Assembly: GCF_937926365.1 (NCBI RefSeq)
Contig: NZ_CALAOH010000055.1
Location: 1-6,295, forward strand
DNA from: an uncultured Azohydromonas sp.
Lineage (GTDB): Bacteria; Pseudomonadota; Gammaproteobacteria; Burkholderiales; Burkholderiaceae_C
Direction: 5' to 3'
Length of the DNA: 6,295 nt
Made by a program: the position numbers and the translations under genes. Within the stretch, counting starts at the first letter, position 1. Each line of letters begins with the position of its first letter. The notes under the pieces are model-generated. The model was not told the origin of the DNA, made no database searches, and was given only the letters and a program-made list of their open reading frames with translations. Below, piece after piece: positions 1 through 5,162 of the stretch.

Positions 1-83
1 TCGGCGAAGGCAACTTCAAGGCGCTGTTCGAGTCGATGGAGCGGGACCAGATCCGCCGCGGCGTGCTGGGCGCCAAGGAGTGA
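1..83 (+). CDS. C-terminal tail of an unidentified protein (5' end outside window)
   Basis: An open frame enters from the left edge (first full codon at 3) and ends at TGA 81-83. It leaves 26 residues ending in DQIRRGVLGAKE. Codon third positions are nearly all G or C, as expected of a genuine gene in this genome. The tail is charged and probably helical. I do not recognise the family and assign no function. The opposite strand is also open here, but the plus frame has the G-first, C-third codon pattern of real coding sequence. The gene points toward the decayed region and the riboswitch, and no convincing terminator follows the stop. Confidence 0.55.
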   Translation, partial: GEGNFKALFESMERDQIRRGVLGAKE

Positions 84-107
84 TGACCGCCATGCTGTAG
101 ATCGACT

Positions 108-300
108 GTCGGCGCCGGCCCCGCCGGGCTGGACGCCGCCATTCGCCTCGGACGGCTTGCCGTCGCCGCGGGCTTGGAAATCCCGGTGGTGGTGGAAAAG
201 GGCGCCGGCGCCCACATTCAAGAACCACGGCAACGACATCGTGACGCCATGGTCGATGCGCCGGCACACTTCGTCGACCATGGCCTTTGTCCTCGATCTC
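108..300 (+). pseudogene. Decayed fragment resembling electron-transfer-flavoprotein:ubiquinone oxidoreductase (ETF-QO)
   Basis: Read in frame from 108, the sequence gives VGAGPAGLDAAIRL, a dinucleotide-binding GxGxxG motif of FAD enzymes. It is followed by GLEIPVVVEKGAGAHI, close to the segment after the nucleotide-binding motif in ETF-QO (VVEKG...GAHILSGA). Right after this, in another frame (223-243), comes NHGNDIV, like the NHGNYIVSLG motif that lies roughly 60-80 residues further on in intact ETF-QO. The order fits an internal deletion plus frameshift. There is no start codon in frame, and no similarity is visible after about 245, so the right boundary is approximate. The family parallels come from memory of the motifs, not from an alignment. 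The opposite strand is also open across this stretch and is the main alternative. Confidence 0.5.
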
Positions 301-359
301 GGACAGCCTGTCCACTCGAAACCCAGGAGCGGACGACTTCTTCATGAAAGAGCCGCTGG

Positions 360-389
360 TTGACGGAAGTTGTTCACTGCACTGATAAT
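360..389 (+). promoter_or_regulatory. Sigma70-type promoter of the riboswitch/glycine-transporter gene
   Basis: TTGACG (360-365) and GATAAT (384-389) are separated by 18 bases and differ from consensus at one position each. The predicted transcription start near 396-397 falls just before the first P1 base pairs of the riboswitch (398), which independently supports both calls. Confidence 0.7.
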
Positions 390-397
390 CGGCGCCG

Positions 398-582
398 TTC
401 TGCGGGAGAGAGAGGCCCAGCCTCCGCCGAAGGCGCAAGCTCCCATAATCGCTCAGGTACACCAAACCGCAGAAGCATTCCGCCAACTGGAGAGAGGTCG
501 CAGCGCTTCTTGCGAGGCATCGGCCCACCGAAGGGGCAGGCCGTCCACGACGGTTCAAACTCTCAGGTAAAAGGACAGAGGG
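398..582 (+). promoter_or_regulatory. Tandem (two-aptamer) glycine riboswitch
   Basis: Two consecutive copies of the glycine aptamer core are visible. Aptamer 1 is closed by a perfect 8-bp P1 stem, TTCTGCGG (398-405) with CCGCAGAA (467-474). It contains GGGAGAGAG, CGCCGAAGGCGCAAG and GCTCAGGTA. A short linker (475-482) leads to aptamer 2, with CTGGAGAGAG (487-496), CACCGAAGGGGCA, CTCTCAGGTAAAAGGACAG and a partial P1 (483-489 with 576-582). These purine-rich and CTCAGG elements are the conserved core of the family. The RNA binds glycine and controls the gene downstream. It sits right after a promoter and before a UPF0126 membrane protein, a known riboswitch-associated partner. It most likely acts as an ON switch, as most tandem glycine riboswitches do, but the direction cannot be read from the sequence. 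Confidence 0.93.
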
Positions 583-592
583 AGAGGCGCTT

Positions 593-618
593 CAAGGCTC
601 GGACCAAGTCGAGCCTTG
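593..618 (+). terminator. Expression-platform hairpin of the glycine riboswitch
   Basis: CAAGGCTCG (593-601) pairs perfectly with CGAGCCTTG (610-618) around an 8-nt loop. CCTTTGTCTG follows, a broken T-rich tract. The stem starts 10 nt after aptamer 2 and ends 19 nt before the TTG start. It can act as an attenuator, or as a structure that hides the poorly marked start region. Because the T tract is weak, either mode is possible. Confidence 0.6.
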
Positions 619-637
619 CCTTTGTCTGTCCCACGTC

Positions 638-1252
638 TTGCTCACTTTCATCTACATAGTCGCCATTGCCGCGGAGGCGATGTCTGGGGCCCTTGCCGCC
701 GGGCGCCGCCACATGGACGTTTTCGGCGTTGCCGTCGTTGCCTTCGTCACGGCACTGGGCGGGGGCACCGTCCGCGACCTGCTCCTTGGAAACTTTCCCG
801 TGGGCTGGACGCAGCACCCCGAATACGTCTACCTGGTCGTCTGCGCCGGGCTGCTCACCACGGTGGTGGCACCCTACATGCATCATTTGAAGCGCGTCTT
901 CCTCGTGCTCGATGCCATGGGCCTTGTCGCCTTTTCGCTGATCGGCTGCAACGTGGCCATGCAGATGAGCTATCCCGCCCCCGTGGTGATCATGGCCGGC
1001 ATGATCACCGGCATCTGCGGCGGGGTCATTCGCGACGTGTTGTGCACTCAAGTCCCCGTGGTGTTCCGGCGCGAGCTCTATGCGGTCGTCTCGCTCGCCG
1101 TCTGCATCCTGTTCCTTGGCATGAGCACGCTGGGTGTGCCAGCGACCTGGAACACGGCCATCAGCTTCGCCGCCGGCTTGTCCCTTCGCCTGCTCGCCAT
1201 CGGGTTCGGCTGGCGACTGCCGACATTCTCATATCGGCAAAGCTGGGAGTAG
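638..1252 (+). CDS. UPF0126/TRIC-family membrane protein, probable glycine transporter
   Basis: This is a 204-aa inner-membrane protein with about seven hydrophobic segments. It has the internal two-fold repeat of the UPF0126 (YadS/YicG; Pfam 'Glycine transporter') family. The diagnostic motifs are AGRRHMDVFG (21-30) with GGGTVRDLLLG (41-51) in repeat 1, and FLVLDAMGL (88-96) with GGVIRDVLC (128-136) in repeat 2. Distant homologues are trimeric potassium-permeable TRIC channels, but the glycine riboswitch just upstream argues for glycine movement here. The start is a TTG at 638 with no clear Shine-Dalgarno sequence. It is preferred because family members begin with about this many residues before AEAM-type motifs. 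The next in-frame ATG (680) would remove most of the first membrane segment. Expression is likely glycine-controlled. The transport role and its direction are inferred. Confidence 0.9.
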   Translation: MLTFIYIVAIAAEAMSGALAAGRRHMDVFGVAVVAFVTALGGGTVRDLLLGNFPVGWTQHPEYVYLVVCAGLLTTVVAPYMHHLKRVFLVLDAMGLVAFSLIGCNVAMQMSYPAPVVIMAGMITGICGGVIRDVLCTQVPVVFRRELYAVVSLAVCILFLGMSTLGVPATWNTAISFAAGLSLRLLAIGFGWRLPTFSYRQSWE

Positions 1253-1506
1253 GGTCAGGCTCGGCTCACCATGGCTGGAAGTTGACCGTTCCAAGTAGCT
1301 ACCGCGGCATTCCGATGCTGGCATGGCATCGGTTGCGCAAGAAACGGGTGCCTCTTGGCGTTCGCGGCCCGGGACGTCCTGCGCCGCGTGCTCGGCATGC
1401 GGCCGCAAAAGGCGTTCAGGGTTGTCCCTGGTCCCTGGTTTGGACAAAACAAGGCAGGCAAGGGCTATCCTTATGGGCATGTACATCCCGCTGACCACTG
1501 CTGTGC
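1253..1506. other. Non-coding stretch after the transporter gene
   Basis: No credible gene is seen on either strand; the open frames here are unrelated GC-rich shadows. The stretch holds one perfect 7-bp hairpin, CCGATGC (1312-1318) with GCATCGG (1326-1332), without a T tract. It also holds a short direct repeat TCCCTGG TCCCTGG near 1423-1438. TTGGAC (1440-1445) is -35-like, but no properly spaced -10 follows (TATCCT is 20 nt away), so no promoter is claimed. Confidence 0.6.
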
Positions 1507-1546
1507 GCACGCGACGAGCGCGCGTGCCGGGCCGCACGGCCCGGCA
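1507..1546 (+). repeat. Two overlapping hairpins upstream of the first Rnk-like gene
   Basis: GCACGCG (1507-1513) pairs with CGCGTGC (1521-1527). The overlapping TGCCGGGCCG (1525-1534) pairs with CGGCCCGGCA (1537-1546) as a perfect 10-bp palindrome-like stem around two bases. The two share 1525-1527, so their ends compete. Confidence 0.65.
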
Positions 1547-1551
1547 TCCGT

Positions 1552-1573
1552 AGGCCCGGCGGTCGGCCTTTTT
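1552..1573 (+). terminator. Possible intrinsic terminator, competing with a longer stem
   Basis: AGGCC (1552-1556) and GGCCT (1565-1569) form a 5-bp stem with an 8-nt loop, followed by TTTTT (1569-1573). It could end the transporter transcript or attenuate the next gene. The stem is short, and its left arm is also the left arm of the 12-bp stem at 1553-1603, so the two structures exclude each other. Confidence 0.45.
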
Positions 1574-1603
1574 CCAGTTTGCGCATTCCTTGACCGCCGG
1601 GCC
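1553..1603 (+). repeat. Long-loop inverted repeat, copy 1 of a shared upstream element
   Basis: GGCCCGGCGGTC (1553-1564) and GACCGCCGGGCC (1592-1603) are perfect 12-bp complements with a 27-nt loop. The loop contains CTTTTTCC and TTTGCGCA. The right arm ends 38 nt before the ATG of the first Rnk-like gene. A near-identical element (2436-2486) lies before the second Rnk-like gene. It could be an RNA element in the leader or a two-armed protein-binding site. Confidence 0.7.
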
Positions 1604-1641
1604 CACGAGCACGCGCCCGTTGACTGCATCAAGGAAGCCGA

Positions 1642-2061
1642 ATGAGCCACCATGCTCTCGTCCACGAGACCGACCGCGTCCTGACCGAGCTCGACCATAT
1701 CCGCGTGCAACGCTGGATACGCCACACCGAGCCGGACTCCGCGCCCTATCCGCCGCTATCGGACGTGCTCGATACCGCCATGATCGTGCCGAGCCGCCGC
1801 GTGCCTCGCGACGTGGTGACGATGAACTCCCAGGTCCTTCTGCAATGGGTTTCCGGTCACGGGACCATGGTGGTGACCTTGTGTTATCCCGAGGATGCGA
1901 AGCCCGGATTCATCTCGGTGCTGTCGCCGCTTGGCAGTGCGCTGCTCGGCCAGCGCGTGGGAGCGCTGGTTCGCTGGTGGCCGCCTGCCGGGCGGGAGGT
2001 CCAGGCCAGGGTGCTGGCGCTGCTGTTCCAGCCCGAGGCGAGCGGCGACTACAGCGCGTGA
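1642..2061 (+). CDS. Rnk-like protein with GreA/GreB C-terminal fold (copy 1)
   Basis: The product is 139 aa, the usual length of Rnk (regulator of nucleoside diphosphate kinase), a cytoplasmic relative of the transcript-cleavage factors GreA/GreB. A short helical N-terminus (about 1-48) lacks the long acidic coiled coil of Gre proteins. The FKBP-like C-terminal domain (about 50-139) shows family signatures: VPSRRVPRDVVTMNSQV (49-65), ISVLSPLGSALLGQRVG (91-107) and FQPEASGDY (129-137). E. coli Rnk binds RNA polymerase but has no GreA-type cleavage activity. The same is likely here. AAGGAAG (1631-1637) sits 4 nt before the ATG and fixes the start. An inverted repeat shared with the paralogue at 2558-2980 lies just upstream, so the pair may be controlled in the same way. 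The direct function in this organism is inferred. Confidence 0.88.
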   Translation: MSHHALVHETDRVLTELDHIRVQRWIRHTEPDSAPYPPLSDVLDTAMIVPSRRVPRDVVTMNSQVLLQWVSGHGTMVVTLCYPEDAKPGFISVLSPLGSALLGQRVGALVRWWPPAGREVQARVLALLFQPEASGDYSA

Positions 2062-2266
2062 AACCGCTGTCGCCCCTGTAGCGCTTCCCGGGTGCGGCCT
2101 GTCTCGGGCAGGCCGCGCAGCACGAGCTGCTCCGTAAGTGCCGAGCCAGCGCCAAGCCGCCGTCAAGGCCGCCGCCTTGACGGCTTCGGATGTTCCCGCA
2201 ACCGAGTTGGCCCGTCCGTGCGAGGCTTGATTTTGGTTGCATTTGCATCCAGGAGGGTTTTTCGGC
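2062..2266. other. Non-coding spacer with two strong hairpins
   Basis: No gene is seen. Hairpin one is GCGGCCTG (2094-2101) with CAGGCCGC (2109-2116), 33 nt after the stop of the first Rnk-like gene. Hairpin two is GCCGTCAAGG (2159-2168) with CCTTGACGGC (2175-2184), a perfect 10-bp stem with a 6-nt loop. Neither is followed by a real T run, so they are terminator-like but not clear intrinsic terminators. Confidence 0.65.
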
Positions 2267-2294
2267 TTGACACGCGGTGCAATTGCATTACGAT
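2267..2294 (+). promoter_or_regulatory. Promoter with a palindromic spacer upstream of the second Rnk-like gene
   Basis: A perfect -35 TTGACA (2267-2272) is 16 bases from TACGAT (2289-2294). The spacer contains the 10-base palindrome TGCAATTGCA (2278-2287), placed where a repressor would block RNA polymerase. The predicted start near 2301 gives a leader of about 257 nt before the ATG at 2558, carrying the inverted repeat at 2436-2486. An ATG begins exactly near the predicted start (2301) and opens a 44-codon frame. Confidence 0.55.
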
Positions 2295-2435
2295 GAACCA
2301 ATGATCCTTCGCGCCCGCAACCCCATGCAGCCGGCCACGGCTGAACGAGCGACCTTCACGGCCGCTCGCTGGGGCATGCCTGCAAGCTTCGCCTGGACGG
2401 CGGCGCGACTCCTAGAGCCGGCCGCACATCTCTAA

Positions 2436-2486
2436 GCCCGGCGATCCCCACTTCCCCTTCTTCGCGCAAACCATCGATCGCCGGGC
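2436..2486 (+). repeat. Long-loop inverted repeat, copy 2 of the shared upstream element
   Basis: GCCCGGCGATC (2436-2446) and GATCGCCGGGC (2476-2486) are perfect 11-bp complements with a 29-nt loop. The arms match copy 1 (1553-1603) except for one base per arm: the G1562-C1594 pair there is A2444-T2478 here, which keeps the pairing. Both copies are preceded by TA, and both loops are pyrimidine-rich with a GCGCA motif. The right arm ends 71 nt before the ATG. Confidence 0.7.
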
Positions 2487-2557
2487 CACAGTCCCCGCGC
2501 TGTGACGTGCGTGTGCCTGATGGCAGACGCAGCGTCGGTTTTGCGACAGGAAGTCCC

Positions 2558-2980
2558 ATGGAAGTCTCCACGTACGAGCAGCGTACGCTCACGGTTCTCG
2601 ACCACACCCGGCTGCAGGAGCTCGTGCCGCACGACCGGCGGCAGCTGGATCCGCGCATCGCGGCCACTTTTGAAGACATTCTTGACAACGCCGACCTGGT
2701 GCCGTCGCGCGACGTCCCGGCCGACGTCGTGACGATGCGCTCAAAGGTCGATGTGCAAGACCTGCGCACCTCCGAGCGGTACACGCTCACGCTGGGCTAT
2801 CCCAGCGATGCTCGGCCTGGCGAAGGCGTCGTATCGGTGCTGTCGCCGGTCGGCGCCAGCCTGCTCGGGTTGCGCCTGGGCGCGGTCGCGCGCTGGCGGG
2901 CGCCCGATGGCCAGGAGCATGCGGCGCGCGTGATGGCGATCCACTTCCAGCCCGAGGCCAGCGGCAACTACACCTTGTAG
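2558..2980 (+). CDS. Rnk-like protein with GreA/GreB C-terminal fold (copy 2)
   Basis: The product is 140 aa and is a paralogue of the protein at 1642-2061. The strongest shared blocks are VPS-R-VP-DVVTM (48-60), SVLSPVGASLLG (93-104) and FQPEASGNYTL (130-140). The N-terminal 45 residues differ more, which suggests different partners for that part. The start is the ATG at 2558 with AGGAAG (2548-2553) in front. A GTG 51 nt upstream (2507) is in frame but has no ribosome binding site and would add a non-conserved extension. Like Rnk, the protein lacks the acidic coiled coil needed to reach the RNA polymerase active site, so it probably binds polymerase or competes with Gre factors. A long leader with a strong promoter and an inverted repeat precedes it. 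The stress-island context with two universal stress proteins downstream suggests growth-arrest or low-oxygen use. Confidence 0.88.
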   Translation: MEVSTYEQRTLTVLDHTRLQELVPHDRRQLDPRIAATFEDILDNADLVPSRDVPADVVTMRSKVDVQDLRTSERYTLTLGYPSDARPGEGVVSVLSPVGASLLGLRLGAVARWRAPDGQEHAARVMAIHFQPEASGNYTL

Positions 2981-2986
2981 TGCCCG

Positions 2987-3070
2987 GCGTGCACTGCATG
3001 CACGCTCAACCAGCCAACGATCCAGAGCCCGCGCAACCTGCCCGCGGTCGGTCAGCGCTGCGCGCTCTGG
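2987..3070 (+). repeat. Hairpins between the second Rnk-like gene and the first stress protein gene
   Basis: GCGTGCA (2987-2993) pairs with TGCACGC (2999-3005), starting 7 nt after the stop. Further on, CCAGAGC (3022-3028) plus GCGCA (3031-3035) pairs with TGCGC (3059-3063) plus GCTCTGG (3064-3070), leaving a 2-nt bulge. Neither has a T tract. Confidence 0.5.
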
Positions 3071-3125
3071 TGGCTTACGCATGCCGGCTGCAAGCGCTGC
3101 CGGCTGTCACGCTCGGAGTGTGTCG

Positions 3126-4124
3126 ATGTTCCGCTCGATTCTGGTTGCTGTTGACTCGTCCCCTGCCGCCCACAACGCTGTGCGCCGCGCGAGCCTTCTT
3201 GCTGCCCATTTCCAGGCCCGGCTGATACTGCTGCAGGTCCTGGAGCCCACCCGGCTCACGCTGCCGTACGGATTGTTCGCGGCGGCGGTCAAGGCCGACT
3301 CCCTGGTCACCCGGGCTCAGCTCACGCTGGGGCGCCTCGCGGCCGAGGTGGCACGGGATCACGACATCCATGTCACCGTGGCGGTGCGGGTGGGCAACGC
3401 GCTTGAACACGTGTTCCAGCTGGCGCTCCAGGCCGACTTGCTGGTCATCGGTGCCAAGACCCGCAACCCCTTCCACGATGGCGTGTTCGGCAGGCGGATG
3501 CAGCAGCTGCTGCAGCTGGCACGACAGCCGGTCCTCGTGGTCAAGGCGCCCACCACGGCGGCATATACGCAGGTGTTGGTGCCAACCGACTTCAGCGCCT
3601 GCGGTGACGCGTCCTTGCGCCTGGCGCTGGGCATGGTGCCGGATGCATCGGTGGATGTATTCCACGCGTTGAGCACGCACCGGGAAACGAAGATGCGCGC
3701 GGCCCATGTGCCCGCTGACGCCATCCTCCGGTACGTCGAGAGCTCCCGCGAGAAGTGCCTGCGGCGGCTGGCCGCGATGGTGTCCCGCGCGGGCAGCCAG
3801 GGCGTCCAGTCCTCGGTCGGCCACGGCGACCCCTTGGTTCTGTGCCTGGAGCGGCAGAAGGCGGTTGCTGCCGACCTGATCGTCCTGGGCAAGGAAGGGC
3901 AAGGACAGGCCGTGACCGGCAGCTCGCTGATGGGCAGCGTGGCCCGCCAGGTGGTGGCCAAGGCCCGTTGCGACGTTCTTGCCATTCCACGCTCGGCATT
4001 GCCGCAGAGGACTGATGGACCCTCGGCGCAGCGACCGTCCGCGCATTTCGGTACCCAGGCGGCTCACGACGAGAAGAACTGGTTTCGCCGCAGCGCCGCG
4101 CCCATGGGTGCCGACTGCCACTGA
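3126..4124 (+). CDS. Tandem-domain universal stress protein (UspA family)
   Basis: The product is a 332-aa cytoplasmic protein with two Usp (Rossmann-like) domains. Domain 1 (1-142) begins FRSILVAVDSSPAAHNAV and ends with DLLVIGAKTRNP...FGRR and PVLVVKAP. Domain 2 (147-290) begins YTQVLVPTDFSACGDAS and ends ADLIVLGKEGQG...GSSLMGSVARQVV with DVLAIPR. The usual ATP-binding signature is G-x2-G-x9-G-S/T. Domain 2 keeps GKEG and a later GS, but the spacer is 11, and domain 1 has a T and R in place of key G and S. Nucleotide binding is therefore plausible only in domain 2. CGGAG (3114-3118) lies 7 nt before the chosen ATG; an upstream ATG (3081) adds a non-conserved stretch. The last ~42 residues (291-332) are polar, outside the fold and unlike the family. 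Confidence 0.9.
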   Translation: MFRSILVAVDSSPAAHNAVRRASLLAAHFQARLILLQVLEPTRLTLPYGLFAAAVKADSLVTRAQLTLGRLAAEVARDHDIHVTVAVRVGNALEHVFQLALQADLLVIGAKTRNPFHDGVFGRRMQQLLQLARQPVLVVKAPTTAAYTQVLVPTDFSACGDASLRLALGMVPDASVDVFHALSTHRETKMRAAHVPADAILRYVESSREKCLRRLAAMVSRAGSQGVQSSVGHGDPLVLCLERQKAVAADLIVLGKEGQGQAVTGSSLMGSVARQVVAKARCDVLAIPRSALPQRTDGPSAQRPSAHFGTQAAHDEKNWFRRSAAPMGADCH

Positions 4125-4217
4125 GTTGCCGTCTCGCGCCTGCGGCAGCTTGCCGCGGCTCCGCGCTGTCCAGGCGTTCGCAAGTGCGAATTGCGTCGCG
4201 TATTGGAGGGATTTCCC

Positions 4218-5093
4218 ATGGATATCAAGTCCATATTGGCCCTGACCGACTTTTCCATCGGGGCTGAATTTGCCATCGACCGGGCGGCAATGATTGCCGC
4301 CGACCAGGGCGCAACCCTGCAGCTGATGTATATGAGCGAATCGCCTCACCCGCGGCTGTCGGAACGCCTGGCTCGCTTGTCCGAGCGCGGGCGCCAACTC
4401 GCTACCCGGCATGGCATTGAAGTCTGTGCCATGTTTTATGAGGCCAGGACGTTGAACAACGTGATCGAAAAAACCCTCGGCGTCGATCTGCTGGTATTCG
4501 CCGGGTTTGACGAACGCCACGCCGGGGGCAGGACGCAGGCCCTCAATCCTGAGCGCCTGATCCGTCACAGCTGTTGCCCCACCTTGGTGGTGAAAAACGT
4601 TTTCCTGAAACCCTACGCAAGAACGACCGTCGTGGCTGATTACTCTTCGAAATCGAGAAGGCTTCTACGCTACGCTTGCGATTTTGAAATCGATTCCATG
4701 CTTGAGGTATTTTGTGCCTGGGGACCGGTGCAGCGTGGAAGCGACGGAACCCTTGAATACCAGGACGACAAGATCGAGCGCTACTGCAGGCAGGGAAGGC
4801 GTCGGCATCACGCGCAATTGCTTCAGGTGAAGGACGTATTGAGTACACGGCGAAACCGGATCAGGTATTTCGCGGGGACTGAGGATCCTGTCAGGGGAAT
4901 ACTGATTCAAACCCAGGCCAGTGAATCGGATCTGCTCATCATCGAAAGCAGCAAACCATCCGTCCTGAGCAGCTTCGTTTCATGGGACTTGTCTCACCGC
5001 CTCGCCAGGGAAGTGCACTGCGACTTCCTGCAACTGCCTTATGGCTACCTGTCGCGAGCGCAGCCCGACGTTTGCGACGCAAGCGAGTGCTGA
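4218..5093 (+). CDS. Divergent tandem universal stress protein lacking ATP-binding motif
   Basis: The product is a 291-aa cytoplasmic protein with two Usp-type halves. Half 1 (1-128) opens MDIKSILALTDFSIGAEFAI and has VDLLVFAGF (89-97) and CCPTLVVKN (119-127). Half 2 (133-277) opens YARTTVVADYSSKS and has SDLLIIESSKPS (237-248), CDFLQLPYG (268-276). Strand-turn patterns of the fold remain, but G-x2-G-x9-G-S/T is missing from both halves, so it is likely a non-ATP-binding regulator or scaffold. GGAGGG (4205-4210) sits 7 nt before the ATG, a strong ribosome binding site. It lies 93 nt after the previous universal stress gene. That gap holds two small stems (4142-4156, 4177-4190) and no promoter I can support, so co-transcription with the upstream gene is likely. 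Codon use is slightly less GC-rich than in its neighbours. Confidence 0.85.
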   Translation: MDIKSILALTDFSIGAEFAIDRAAMIAADQGATLQLMYMSESPHPRLSERLARLSERGRQLATRHGIEVCAMFYEARTLNNVIEKTLGVDLLVFAGFDERHAGGRTQALNPERLIRHSCCPTLVVKNVFLKPYARTTVVADYSSKSRRLLRYACDFEIDSMLEVFCAWGPVQRGSDGTLEYQDDKIERYCRQGRRRHHAQLLQVKDVLSTRRNRIRYFAGTEDPVRGILIQTQASESDLLIIESSKPSVLSSFVSWDLSHRLAREVHCDFLQLPYGYLSRAQPDVCDASEC

Positions 5094-5105
5094 AGCCACG
5101 AAGCT

Positions 5106-5135
5106 GGTGGTCCGCTGGCCGCGCCGCGGACCGCC
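5106..5135 (+). terminator. Hairpin between the divergent stress protein and the hexad-repeat gene
   Basis: GGTGGTCCGC (5106-5115) pairs with GCGGACCGCC (5126-5135) over 10 bp (one G-T) around a 10-nt loop. CCATTGAATTTT follows, a diffuse T-rich tail. It may be a partial terminator or an mRNA-stabilising structure. It sits 28 nt before the next ATG. Confidence 0.45.
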
Positions 5136-5162
5136 CCATTGAATTTTCAGAACGGTATTGCC

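Noticed and set aside
1440..1474. Possible promoter TTGGAC with TATCCT
   Set aside because: The 20-base spacing and weak -10 do not support a promoter.
616..1494. 292-aa plus-strand frame overlapping the transporter gene
   Set aside because: Arg/His-rich shadow of the membrane protein in another frame; the family motifs are all in the 638-1252 frame.
1620..1632. FNR/Anr-like dyad TTGA-CTGCA-TCAA just before the first Rnk-like gene
   Set aside because: The half-site spacing is 5 and not 6, and it overlaps the ribosome binding region, which is not a usual activator position.
2507..2557. GTG start extending the second Rnk-like protein by 17 residues
   Set aside because: No ribosome binding site, no likeness in the paralogue, and AGGAAG stands correctly before ATG 2558.
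3075..4568. 497-aa minus-strand frame across the stress protein genes
   Set aside because: It spans two recognisable plus-strand genes and their gap, and its Gln/His/Arg-rich content is typical of an antisense shadow.
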